Origin: Cannabis sativa
Lineage: Eukaryota > Streptophyta > Magnoliopsida > Rosales > Cannabaceae
Assembly (NCBI RefSeq): GCF_029168945.1
Contig: NC_083609.1
Span: 20,953,501 to 21,017,500, forward strand
Length of the DNA stretch: 64,000 bases
Direction of reading: 5' to 3'
Position 1 is the stretch's first letter. The number at the start of each line of letters is the position of its first letter. The position numbers were made by a program, and so were the translations under genes. The notes beneath the pieces were generated by a model that was not told the origin of the DNA, did no database searches, and saw nothing but the letters and a program-made list of their open reading frames with translations. This document shows positions 22,242 through 33,814 of this stretch, in pieces.

Positions 22242-25200
22242 TTCTCCCACTTGGTCAGCATTTAAACTAAAATATTCAAACCCAACGTTCCTCATTATAT
22301 AATAAACATACGAATCATAGCGACATGTCCTCATTATAAGTCGAGTATTATCTTCCATGTATTACGATATATTTATTATATAACAATGTACTTTATGTGG
22401 CAATGTACTTAAGTGAATAAACCCTAACCCTTATGTTTATTCAGGTCCTCTTACGATAATTTTCTCAGATGAAATTAAGGTACACATAAATATGAGAAAA
22501 TATCGAAATTAGAGTTTCATTAAATAATTTTTGGTTGTAGAAATAAAAAAACTGCATATGGGTTAAATGAATCCCATATTTACTTTATAATCCTTGAATT
22601 TGTGTTGCGGCATGCCTTTAGTCAAGGATCTATGCGATCACCCAATTCAGTTTGCGTGATTAATGACCACTTATCACGCCTTTTTATGGCTAAATACTTA
22701 ATGTCGATATGCTAGCTTCGACCAGTACTCTTAGAGTTATTAGCCATAAATATTGTAGCTGAATTTATCGTAAAATTTTCTTAATGGCCTAATGAAACTG
22801 TAATTCTGAACTCTAGGCCTACTATGAAACTCTATAATACATCATACGAGATGTATCCTCAAAACAATAAATGAATGTGACTTCTATAGTGGAAATAACA
22901 ATCAAGATTCTCTACAATATAACTTACTGGTAATCTTAAGGACGTAATAAAATATTGATTTACGTGAATAAATACAACCAGTGAAGTATGTTAGAATCTA
23001 ATTGGTTAACTGTATTTCCAGATGGTCAATTCATCTTAAAATATGTATGAATATAATTTTTAGTATTTTAAAGATACCTCATCACTTTGTATGAAAAATA
23101 AAGTGGTCTTAACTTTAGTTATTCTGATACTACTTAACGATCCTGAAACAAATGTAATGCAAAGTCTTATTCAGACTCTTAGGCATACATTAGGCTTCTA
23201 AAATAGAAGCAAATGAATGTTCTTAATTTATTCTCACTCCACATCATTTTTCAGATGCTAGTTCGAGTTATATTTATCACACTTAAAGATAAAAGTTATA
23301 TCAGATGAATAATACATAATTTTATTTAATCAGAGATGCTGTGGCTACTCTCTAATTAATTAAAATTATATATATTATTTATATTCCTTATCTCAAAATA
23401 ATAATTTGAGATATGAATTATTACAACTTATATAGAAAACTTTTATCATCATTTGCAAGTAACATATTGTCTACGTATAAAACAAATATTACTCTCACTA
23501 ACCTTCTGGTATATAATTATTTCCATAATTCTCTTTTCAAACCTAAAGGAAAAGATGATATAATACCAATTTGTGAGATGTTTGTTTTAATCTATAGGTA
23601 GACACTTTAAGCTTGCATATGTTCACCACTATTAGAGGAAAATCTTTATGGCGCCTATATACCTTCTCCTCTAGTTCACTATTTGGAATTGATTAATGAA
23701 TTAAAACAAGCAACAAATGCCAAGGTCTATAATAGAATCTTTTATAAAAACAATTGAGAATGTAAATCTCCTTTGTTATTGATTCTTAGTTCAAAATGAA
23801 CTTCTTAGCAATGAATATTCTTTTATATCTTTATGTTTCTCAATGTTGCCTAATGAATATTATTGGTGAAAAAACATATGCTTAATTAATATTCTCCACC
23901 CCATTAGGCAACTTTACTAAAGATAAACTTTATTGCTATTTAAGATATTCATTTCTTCATTCATGGCATATTGTACTACAACTTCAATTCTTTATCATTC
24001 TATAATTTAATTTGTGTCTCAAATTAATATTGTAGTTGAACTCTTATTGTACAAAATGTGATCACTAGAATACATTGATCTTACTGTTCTAATAAGTCAT
24101 CTTAAGGATGGACCAACAAACTCTTAAAAGAGCAAATGGTTCAATAGCATGTTATTTTAGAAATTGTAAGCAATTACTAAATAACATAACTTATTAGAAT
24201 TTTACCAATGACTTGTATATTATTAATGATTAGTTATGAATTCTCAATAACCAGTAATCTTAAGGGTTGTTGTGAATCATAATTAATCTAACACTTGAGG
24301 TGGAAGTTTGAGAAAATATGAATGATCTTTCTCGGAAACTAGGTTCCTAGATTGATCACTCCCACTGATCAAGTCAATTCTTAATTCCACAATTCTAGTG
24401 TTGTGAGATGGATAATAAAATATATAACCCTTAAACCTTATAGCTTTTCAAATGAAATATGCTCATTTATGGTTTAGGGCCCAGATCTTTTCTTTGACAA
24501 TTGTACTCTAACTATATATGGGTATTTATAAAATGTGTACATGTCATCAAGTCGGTTTTCAACCTTATCACAACTCAAAATATATTTGAGAAACAACTTT
24601 GGTTAGAACACGATTCGATATGTACACCCCATTGTTGAGTATCAATAGACAAAGATTTAGAAAAGATTGGAGTTTGCTATGTAGGCTCCACCCCATGTCC
24701 AAAAAATGCTTAGTTTCTTAAATCTGTTACACACTATAATTTGGGTGTACCAAGCATATGTATCGGGCAATGAACCCATGCTTTTAAAGAAACTTTACAA
24801 ATACACTGGGAGTTTATCCATACTCACGAATTTTGATGTAGTATTCTCCATTTTATATTTGATCTCACTATCTTAATATGCAAAATGCACCATTTCTCTA
24901 CTTAAGATTTAAATGTCTTTGAAACATATAAATCCATACTTTTGTAGAAAAATTATTTATGTGAGTAATCGTTAAAAAAGAGATGCAAAATTTGAGTCCA
25001 TGTCTTCAAAATTAATTGACTTGTATGATTTCTAATATGATAGAATTCTAGTATGCACCGATTTTGACTTGTTGGAATACATATTCTTAATGAAATTCAC
25101 ACAAGTTCTAAATAAAGTTAGTAAAATCAAGTGTAATGAAGATCCCCACCATTTACTAACATTTATTCTATTTATGGAGATATGTTCCATAATTTTTGGT

Positions 25201-25815
25201 GCTATAATGTAGAAGAATTCTTATTAATAACACATTTCTTATTGTCAGATTGAACTTGCATATCTTTATGAGTGACATCATTTGTAGTAAAGACCTCTAA
25301 ATGTGTCTAAATCAAGTTTCAATAGAATCTTGGAACATAAAGATCTTTGCCAATTTTAAAACAAAGCCACTACTATATTGCTTGTTCCTTAAACTTCTAA
25401 ATGTGAGAAGTTATCTTGTACGTGGATAACATTTGCTCACGATTCTTGACTTTCTTAGGTTTATTTGTAAACCTTGCAAGAAATTATGAATGTGGAATAA
25501 CAATCTAAAATAATCCACTATGTGTTAATAATCACATTAACTATATTAGAATGAATTCATACACAATAAATTAAAATTTATTGGTGATAATAAAGTGTGA
25601 TTTATTTTTCTTAATTATACAGTAAAAGCGTATATGCTAGATGAAATTATCGAATAAATTTTGAAAATTTCTATCGTTATGGAAGAAATTTTCTACTAGT
25701 ATGGAAGAAATTTATGAATAGTGATGTAATAAAATTACATATATAGTTTTGAGGTTTAAATGAATCATGTTTTTACCAATGAATAAACATGCTTAAATAT
25801 GAAATCTTATTAAAC

Positions 25816-26600
25816 AAAAATTGCACGTGGGCTAAATTTTTAATTTAATAAGATTAGATTTAGATGTAGATTATGATAGATTTACACAATTTATGAAAAA
25901 CTTAAAGTTTAATATTTCTATCTTAATGAAAGGTATGAAACACTTAATTATTTATAAATGTTTCAAAATTTTATACTTTATGATAAAATTATTAAATTAA
26001 ATCTACATAATTTCCTGTGGGATAAATTAAGAGAATTTAATTTAACATATTAATCATGTGAATATAATAAAATCCCTGTAGGGTAAGATTATTATGTTCA
26101 CATAATTCATGTCCATTATGTGATCTTAATCCACTTAATATATATAATTTTATATAATTAAGGATGCCGTGGCTACTCCCTAATTATTTAAAATTATGTG
26201 GTTCACTAGACACCAAAGTATAAATCGAAGATTAAAATTTTACTAAATCCAAAATTGCTGTGGGCTAAATTTTAAATTTAATAAAATTAGATGAACTTTA
26301 TGATAGATTTAATTAAACAATTAGTTTTGAAAAATGAAGGTTTATTATCTATCTTTAATTAAATTTGTGATAACACTATTAAATTAAATCCCCATAACTC
26401 CTTGTGGGGTAAATTAAGAGAATTTAATTTAACATATTATCCTAATTAATTATACAAATATAATAAAATCCCTGTGGGGTAAAATTATTATACCTATATA
26501 ATTAATTACAAGTTATGTCCATTAAGGTGAATTTTAATTAATATATAATTTTATACAAATAAGGATGCCGTGGCTACTCCCTAATTATATAAAATTATAT
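25816..26600. repeat. two-unit direct repeat inside the copia interior
   Basis: Two imperfect copies of about 390-430 bp. Shared landmarks are GGGCTAAAT at 25829 and 26262, GAGAATTTAATTTAACATAT at about 26031 and 26418, and GGATGCCGTGGCTACTCCCT at about 26162 and 26563. A third short match to the last landmark lies at about 23329. Non-coding. Confidence 0.7.
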
Positions 26601-27719
26601 TTTCACTTTGACATTAGGTATTGGGCTCTACCTAAAAGTAATTTCGTTATTAACATAGTAGACAATCACTGAGATTAATGCTCCTAGTGTGGTCGTCCGA
26701 AGATCATTAAAAACCGTTCTAGATATGAGCATTTGTCCCAAATTCATGTTTTCTTATGTCAAACCACAAAATTACTTACATTTTATTCATATTTTATTCA
26801 TTTTAGGAAGTTTTATGAATATTTTATGAAGTTTTATGAAACTTAATGTGCTATATAAAATATTCAACCTATCTTAATGTTTGAATATTTCTAAATATAT
26901 CTAGCACTATAAAAAGAATTTATGTATAGCATTTAAATCATACAAATCTAAATTAATTGCATTAAACATAAATTTGCCAAATAAATACAAATTAATACAA
27001 TTATTGTATGATAATAAATTAAATGCTTAATTCCATAATATATAATTAATTATGCATTTATGACCATATAATATCTTAAATATTTATACTAATAATTAAT
27101 TTGTATAAATAAGGTAATTATACAAATTAGTACAATTAATTATATGGAATGAATTAAATGCAAAATTAAAGACTATACTTAATGGCAGATTTTTCAAATT
27201 TTATTAATTTAAACAATAAATTACATAAATTTGGTAATAAATAATTAAATGCACAATTATACAAATTGCACAATTATTACATGCCTAAATAAATCATGTA
27301 ATTAATTACCATATTAAAACAAATTTCCATTTTCAGTTTATACTAAATAACATATTAATTCTAAATATATGTATTAAATTAAAAATGGAAATTAATGAAT
27401 GTAATTTATTGACTAAATTAACAATAGGAGAATAATTTATATTTCCAAATAAATAAAAAATATATATAAAAAAAAATCGAAATTTTTTCCCTTTTTTTTT
27501 TTTTTGAAAAATACACTGCCATAAACGACATGATAAAATTTCCTTAAACTTCCAAAAATCATGAAATCAATTCCAAATGAATCTAAATGCAAAAATTAAG
27601 ACATTCATATAGATTTTATACATCGAAAATACATAAAACAAAGACTTTAAAAATCACCAAAATTTTCTGAAAAATAATTTTGAGATTTTTTTGTTTTTTC
27701 AAAGTGGATTTTCATGCTT

Positions 27720-28140
27720 AGAACAATCTATATTAATATATGAATGTATTAATACATATACAATATATATATAAATATATATACATATATATACAGATAA
27801 ATAAAAATACTGTATGTATATATATAAACATGAAATGTATATATGTATATATTTGTATATAGCATTTAGATATATAAATAATATATATATACAACATATA
27901 TACGTAATGAAATGAAGAAAAAATATATATATATGTATATGAATATATATATATGAACTGAATGAATAAACAAGTATATATGTATGAAAATATATATGTA
28001 TATATATAATTGGGATTGAATGAATATGAATATATAAATACATACACAAACGAAAATAAATATATATATCAACACTGAATTAAATATATATATATAAACA
28101 CTGTATATACGAGTATATATATATATATATATGAAACTCA
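27720..28140. repeat. TA-rich low-complexity leader of the copia element
   Basis: Dense TATATA/ATATGTATAT microsatellite next to the primer-binding site, in the position of the untranslated leader. The three long overlapping frames over it are artefacts of the repeat. Confidence 0.8.
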
Positions 28141-28168
28141 AACTAAAATCAAGGCAGAGATAAAAACC

Positions 28169-28180
28169 GCTCTGATACCA
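28169..28180 (-). other. primer-binding site (initiator tRNA-Met)
   Basis: TGGTATCAGAGC on the minus strand, two bases inside the right LTR. It is the classic copia primer-binding site, complementary to the 3' end of initiator tRNA-Met. It fixes the element's orientation. Confidence 0.95.
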
Positions 28181-28182
28181 AC

Positions 28183-28701
28183 TGTTAGACATTTATATAT
28201 ATAAACTGAAATGTATATGTTTAAGTATTAAGTGCGGTGCTTTAGATCAAACATATATACACTATGAATAAGGATCGAAATACCTCCAGCCATTGATTCT
28301 TGAGCTTTAGTCCCACATAAGCTTTGATCTGCAAAGAAAACTGGTTGATGTGGGTAATCGGGCTTCCTCGCTCTCTCAACTCTCTTTAGATGGAATTTAC
28401 TGTTATGAACAGAATGAGTGAGGAGCTCGGGGACCGAGACCCTATATTTATAGGTGAGATACTCCATCAGTATCTGCGCCACATTAATTGTCAGAATATT
28501 TTGACAATTAATTCAGGAAATCAAATCAGGTAATGAATATAGAAATCTGACCATATATAGAATATTACATAATTGATTTTGTCCAGATTCAATGAATATA
28601 AAATATTCATTTATCAGAAAATCAATTATTTATTTATTTCCTTAAATAGAAAATCATTTCCTTAATTAGAAAATAATTTCCATAAATAAAATATTCTAAT
28701 A
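28183..28701 (-). repeat. 5' LTR of the copia element
   Basis: 519 bp. A minus-strand TATA box (CCTATAAATATAGGG, about 28455-28441) lies within it, which agrees with transcription to the left. It is followed by the TSD TATTA and the original target sequence TTCATCC. Confidence 0.95.
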
Positions 28702-28706
28702 TATTA

Positions 28707-29095
28707 TTCATCCAAAATGTCAATCAAAATGGTGTGTTTTTAGTTTGAGAAATTATAGTAAATGACCTCAAATCATAGCACTATATAAGTAAATGTCATT
28801 AATTTAAAACTGTTGCTTCTAATTCTAAAAAGATATGAAAAAAAAATTATTATTTTTTTTATGTGGTAAATGACAATATATAAAAAGAGCTAATATATTT
28901 ATTATTCATCCAAAACGTCAATCAAAATAGTGTGTTTTTAGTTTAACAAATTATAGTAAATGTCCTAAAATCATAGCATTATATAAGTAAATGTCATTAT
29001 TTCAAAACTATTGCTTCTAATTCTAAAAAAATATGGAAAAAATTATTAATTTTTGTATGTGGTAAAGGACAATATATAAAAAGAACTAATATATT
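28707..29095 (+). repeat. 198-bp tandem repeats in the fold-back core
   Basis: Two adjacent units with a period of about 198 bp (ATTCATCCAAAA at 28706 and 28904; TGACAATATATAAAAAGAGC or close variants in each). A partial unit lies on the other side of the copia element at 21645-21722, so the copia inserted within a unit. A diverged copy recurs at 33492-33610. Non-coding. Confidence 0.8.
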
Positions 29096-29235
29096 TATCG
29101 AAAATTATAGTAAATGGTCCCAAATCATACTTTATGTCCTCATTTCAAAAAAATATAGCAAATGACCCTAAATCATAAGACTATGTTAATAAATATCCTT
29201 ATTTCAAAATCATTAATTTTTTATTTTATTTTTGT

Positions 29236-29610
29236 TAGAATTAGAAGCAAATTATTTAAACATTATGGTATATCTATATTAGTTTTGTTAAAATCTTTTT
29301 TATTTTAAAGTTATGTCAATTTTTTTTTTTAATTTTTTATGAGTTGTTTTGGGTTGTTGGTATGTAGATTTTATTGTACGATATATTTTTATTTTGTTGT
29401 ATGGAATATTATTATTCTTAGATAATATTTATTTTTTATTATGATATGTATAATAGTGGTATATAATTTTATTAGCATAATAAAAATATTTTAATGTATG
29501 TATATAATTTTATTGCCATGCTACATATATTTAATTATTATTTGTATATTTTTTGATTGTATGATTATTTATTTTAAATAATATTTAATTAGTTTTTATT
29601 TTATTATATA
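29236..29610 (-). repeat. right arm of the long inverted repeat
   Basis: Reverse complement of 21284-21644. With the copia and the tandem units removed, the two arms would lie about 0.5 kb apart and form a large hairpin. The arms carry no recognisable transposase. Confidence 0.85.
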
Positions 29611-29685
29611 CAATGGTCATGGTATATATATTTTAATTATGGTATATAATTTGGTTAGTATAGTATACATACATATATATATATA

Positions 29686-30204
29686 CTAGATAGATGTTAC
29701 GTGCCAAGTCACGTATGCTAATTTTATTTTAGTTTTTAGTTTTTTTTAATGTCATAATGTTAAAATTAATAATATTCAATGTAGTGATAATTATTGAAAT
29801 TTGAAAGCATAATAGTGATTTAAATAAAAATAAAAATTACTATTATACTTTGTAATAGTAATTAAAAGAAAAATTATTATACGTCCTAAATTTATCTTCG
29901 GAATTAATGAAAATGCTCATCTAGTTAAACTATCAAAACATTCAAATTTAATTTAAAATAATATTTAAAATTTAACTAATTCTAAATATCAAAATTTGAA
30001 AATAATTTTTAATAAAAAAATAAACAATATGAACAAATTTATTATTAATTGCAACACTTTAGGTGGATTAATTATATTTAGGTTTAACTAACTACATGGG
30101 CAACATCTAATAATTTGTCATTTTTTTATTTAAAAAAAAAGTCACCCATTAATTTCTCATAAACCAAGAATTATGTTATATAACCACATTTTATATAGAA
30201 TAGA
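29686..30204 (-). mobile_element. non-autonomous Helitron H1
   Basis: 519 bp. The minus-strand 5' end is A/TCTATTCTATATAAA at 30204. The 3' end is a hairpin ACGTGacttggCACGT (29714-29699) followed by a short spacer and CTAG/T (29686). Ends TC...CTAG, insertion between A and T, and a subterminal hairpin are Helitron hallmarks. Its first about 60 bases match H2 and H3. There is no Rep/helicase. Confidence 0.8.
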
Positions 30205-30207
30205 TAT

Positions 30208-30507
30208 GGCGTTTGGTTGGGAGGAATGAAAATATAGGAATAGGAATGGGAATAGGAATGGAATGGAATAAAATTTAAAATGCATAAAAAAAATTGATAA
30301 AAAAATAATTAAATTTTTTTTCTTATTACATTGGAATGGTCATTCCTTTCTTTTTAAAATGGAATAGACATTCCACCAAAATGGTGGAAAGAGCATTCCA
30401 TTGGAATGTCATTCCAATACTTTAAAATGCAACCAAACAAAGGAATGAAATGAAAATTGTTTCCTTTCCATTCCATTCCATTTCATTACCTCCAACCAAA
30501 CGCCACC
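30208..30507. mobile_element. Tourist-like MITE, copy 2
   Basis: Begins GGCGTTTGGTTGG and ends CCAACCAAACGCCACC, followed by TTA (30508-30510). The interior repeats GGAATGG as in the copy at 4249. The left tip (GGT) and left TTA are missing where it abuts the Helitron H1 5' end. Confidence 0.8.
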
Positions 30508-30583
30508 TTAGTAATCTATATTTTTATTATTATTATTTTTTGTATATATGTTTTGATGTATGGTATATGTATTTTTTGTTATA

Positions 30584-30842
30584 CGGTATATAATTTTTTT
30601 TAAATAATATTTAAGTTTTATTTTATATTGTACTTTTGTTAACATGATATATAATTTTATTAGCATCTTATATATTTTTATTTTTATTTGTTGTTATTAT
30701 TATATATATTTCTATTGTAAGGTATATATTTTATGTTATATGGTATATAAGTTTTATTGTATAGTATATCATTTTATTTTAGATAATGCATGTTTAGTTT
30801 TTATTTTAATATATATAAAGGTGATATATAATCTTGTTAATA
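30584..30842 (+). repeat. direct repeat flanking Helitron H2, left copy
   Basis: About 258 bp matching 32313-32574. Shared landmarks are TTAAGTTTTATTTT, TTTGTTGTTATTATTATATA, TATATTTCTATTGTAAGGTA and CAGATAATGCATG-like sequence. The Helitron lies exactly between the two copies. AT-rich, non-coding. Confidence 0.75.
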
Positions 30843-32311
30843 TCTATTCTATATAAAGTGTGCCTATATAACTGAATTCTTGGTTTATGAGAAATTTATG
30901 GGTGTGACTTTTTATTTATATTTAATAAAATAATAAAATATTATTTATATAATAAAATAATAAAATAAAAATAAAACAAATCCCATTTAAACTGATTTTT
31001 GATATTTGAAATGATATTATTTATATATATACAATATTATATATTGTTCTCATGTGATATTATTTAAACCATAAATTTACTATCCTATTTTGAATTTAAT
31101 TAAAACCAACAAAATATATATACCTACGTATATCTCTCATTTTTTCTATTTTTTTATTAAAGTTAATTATTTTAAATAAATAAAAATTCATAATAAAAAT
31201 CTAATTTCTAAATTTTCTCTATTACTATACTATTTTGAATTTAATTAACAACAATAAAATATATGTACGTATATTTTTTATTTTTTTAATATAAATTTTC
31301 TATATACATATATATTTATACAAAAAAAAAATAGAGATAAAAAATAGTAGTGAAGAGATCCAAAAAATTTCACATAAGCTTCAAACACACTCTAAAAAAA
31401 GTATCATTTATAATTCTATGTGTAACTAAGTTATTTGTTTATTTGAATGATTTTAGTCTATATATCTCAAATTATACTTTGAATTTTTATAATTCGGTTA
31501 TAGCAAGTAAGAATATTTGAGTTGATGTAATCATAACAATATATATATAGTTTTAGTTGAGCATGAATTGTCCATTTGATTTTGTTTTAAGTTTAGATTT
31601 TACAATTGTATTTGAATACTTAGCTATATATATATGGATCTTGAGTTTATCGGGTTAATTTGTTGAAAATATATGTTTACTGATTTGCTCAAAACAAATA
31701 TACATAAACACATATATTTTGTTGAATCTATCATGGAGTGCTATGAGATTGATGAGAGGCTTCAAGAGAAGAATGAGATTACGATAGCTGCAGTTCAAGT
31801 TAAAAAAAAAAAGTCAGAAGTGGCAACTTGCATTGTGAAGAAAGCTGGAAGCCCAACTGAGAAGAAAGTTGGCCCAAATCTAAATATAAGGTTATGATGT
31901 TATAGATGATATTAGAAAAATTTGGAGAGCATTGCTTTGTTATAATATTATTTGGAAGCTATCATATTTCTTGTTTTTTATATTCTTTCTTTCATATGTC
32001 CAGTTATATGCCTGCTACCCCTATTCTTTATAATTTTATTATTACCGGCTCGAGTTAAGTGTCCATAGTAAGTGTGTAACATTATTATTTTTTAAATATA
32101 TTTCAAGCTAATTTCTATTCTGCTCTTCTCTTTCTGCAAATTTTAAATTTGACTTTTCACTATTGATTTTCAAATAACCCCACACACTAATTAAAATTAG
32201 TTTTTAAACTATTTTAAATTATATAATTATTTATTGAATCTTTCTCAATTAAATTATAGAGCACCTAACATAAAATTAAGTATACGTGCTTTGCACGTAA
32301 CTTTCTTCTAG
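30843..32311 (+). mobile_element. non-autonomous Helitron H2
   Basis: 1,469 bp. The 5' end is A/TCTATTCTATATAAAGTGTG. The 3' end is the hairpin ACGTGctttgCACGT (32284-32298), nine bases, then CTAG/T (32311). It is very close in length to H3 without its nested LTR (about 1,472 bp), so both are probably full-length copies of one subfamily. A 74-codon frame (31673-31897) with a Lys-rich tail might be a captured fragment. I recognise no domain and no Rep/helicase. Confidence 0.85.
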
Positions 32312-32312
32312 T

Positions 32313-32960
32313 GATATATATAATTTTTTAAAATAATATTTAAGTTTTATTTTCTATTGTACTTTTGTTGACATAATATAAAATTTTATTAGTATCTTAT
32401 ATTTTTTTTTTTATTTTTATTTGTTGTTATTATTATATATATTTCTATTGTAAGGTATATATTTTATGTTATATGGTATATAAGTTTTATTGTATATTAT
32501 ATCATTTTATTTCAGATAATGCATGTTTATTTTTTATTTTAGTATACATAAAGGTGATATATAATTTTTTTAATAATATTATATTATTTTGTTTTATTTT
32601 TTATTGTCGGTATATACGTTTTATTGTATGGTATATGATTTTTGTTGTCTATAATATACCATTTATTTAATATGATATTTAGTTTCTATTTTATTATATA
32701 TAAATTTTTTGGTATGTATTCATATTTTAATGGTTGTATATATAATTTTGTTAGCATGATATATATATATTTTTTGAGTATTAATTTAATATTGTTATAA
32801 TTTCTTTGTGGTATATTAATTTTCAGTACTACAATATATCTAATACTGCTGTATATATTTAAATGATCTAATATATTTATTTATTTTTATTACAATATAA
32901 TAATATGCAATACTAAAAAAATTATGTAACTTAATTTTATTATTATATATATTTTTTTAA
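32313..32960 (+). repeat. right copy of the H2-flanking repeat, then TA-rich DNA
   Basis: 32313-32574 repeats 30584-30842. The remainder to about 32960 is built of GGTATATAATTTTATT-like motifs also seen at 29360-29680. No gene. Confidence 0.7.
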
Positions 32961-33107
32961 AAAAATATGTGATAAATGTATTTTTATAATTTTTATTAGT
33001 TAATTTATTAGATTTCGCCATTTTTTTTAAAAGTGGACATTTACTAATTTAATTTCTAAATTTAGTACCATTTTGCACCTCAATCCTATATTTATTATTT
33101 ATTCAAA

Positions 33108-33491
33108 GGTTAATTAGTATTTTTGCCCTCTAAACTTTGACATGTAACAAATCATGTCCCTAATCTTTTAAGGTTATTAAAAATGCCCCCTGAATTATTG
33201 AGATTATTGGATTTAAGGACTTTTGTCTAATTTCATTCAATTTTACTATTTCAGTGATGGTTTATGTACTAAACCATGCTCACTAGATTTTGATTTCTAC
33301 CAAATCATATTCCTCGAACGATACTAAATTATGCCCCTGAACTTTCATCCATCTTTAGACTTTTTTACTAAAATAGGTAAAAAAGTCCTTAAATCCAACA
33401 ATCTCAATAGTTCAGAGACATTTTTAACTACTTAAAAGTTCATAGAATTTGGTACATGTCAAAGTTTAAGGGACAAAAATCCTAATTAATC
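33108..33491. mobile_element. MITE with 9-bp TSD (family M1, copy 2)
   Basis: 384 bp, bounded by the perfect 9-bp TSD TTATTCAAA (33099-33107 and 33492-33500). Ends are GGTTAATTAG and CCTAATTAATC. It has the same palindromic layout and internal text as 8261-8585. Confidence 0.85.
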
Positions 33492-33687
33492 TTATTCAAA
33501 ACATCAATTAAAATGGTGCATTTTTAATTTGAGAAATTATAATAAATGACCTCAAATTATAACCCAGTAATTGTATTATTTCAAAATTTGTAAAGAAATG
33601 ACCGTTTAAAATTATTTATTATGTAAAAGAAAAAAGAAAAAGAAACTACGATGGCTTGGTGGAGAAGAGGATTCAATTTTAGGGTTA

Positions 33688-33695
33688 TTTGGCGC
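33688..33695 (+). promoter_or_regulatory. E2F-like site upstream of NUP160
   Basis: TTTGGCGC, which fits the plant E2F consensus TTTSSCGC, 120 bases before the ATG. A CT-repeat leader (about 33771-33791) follows. The consensus match is visible; function is not shown. Confidence 0.35.
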
Positions 33696-33814
33696 AATTT
33701 CCCCGCCTTGCTGGTAAGCTCATAGGTTAAAACCCCAAATACAGTGACACAGTAGAGAGTAGGGTTTAACTACTCTCTCTCTCTCTCTCCCATTTCTTTC
33801 ATTTTGGGACGACG

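Larger units (their letters stand above)
22242..28182 (-). pseudogene. decayed copia gag-pol region
   Basis: Conceptual translation on the minus strand gives recognisable but broken copia motifs. Near 22.60-22.75 kb is the C-terminal RNase H end (TKGMPQHKFKDYKVNMG). Near 23.65 kb lies a GAKEFYGA-like stretch. Near 24.5-24.7 kb there is an integrase/RT junction trace (ILNNGVYISNRV, FELW). Frames are interrupted every few tens of codons, and large parts (about 24.8-27.7 kb) are AT-rich with no coding trace. No protease, integrase core or YVDD motif is intact. It cannot encode a working polyprotein, so if it moved recently it used proteins from elsewhere. Confidence 0.7.
21723..28701 (-). mobile_element. 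full-length Ty1/copia element with degenerate interior
   Basis: A 6,979-bp element flanked by the 5-bp TSD TATTA (21718-21722 and 28702-28706). It has two 519-bp LTRs, a primer-binding site matching initiator tRNA-Met at 28180-28169 (-), and a polypurine tract AAGTGGGAGAA (-) at 22252-22242. These fix minus-strand sense and the copia superfamily. The interior contains only broken traces of pol, with no long frame left. The LTRs differ at only about four bases. The element sits inside the tandem-repeat core of a fold-back structure. Confidence 0.95.

Noticed and set aside
27699..28192. Three overlapping Tyr/Ile-rich frames over 100 codons
   Set aside because: They translate a TATA/TATG microsatellite; no real protein composition.
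31673..31897. 74-codon Lys-rich frame in Helitron H2 as a captured gene
   Set aside because: Includes an A11 run and no recognisable match; capture cannot be claimed from sequence alone.
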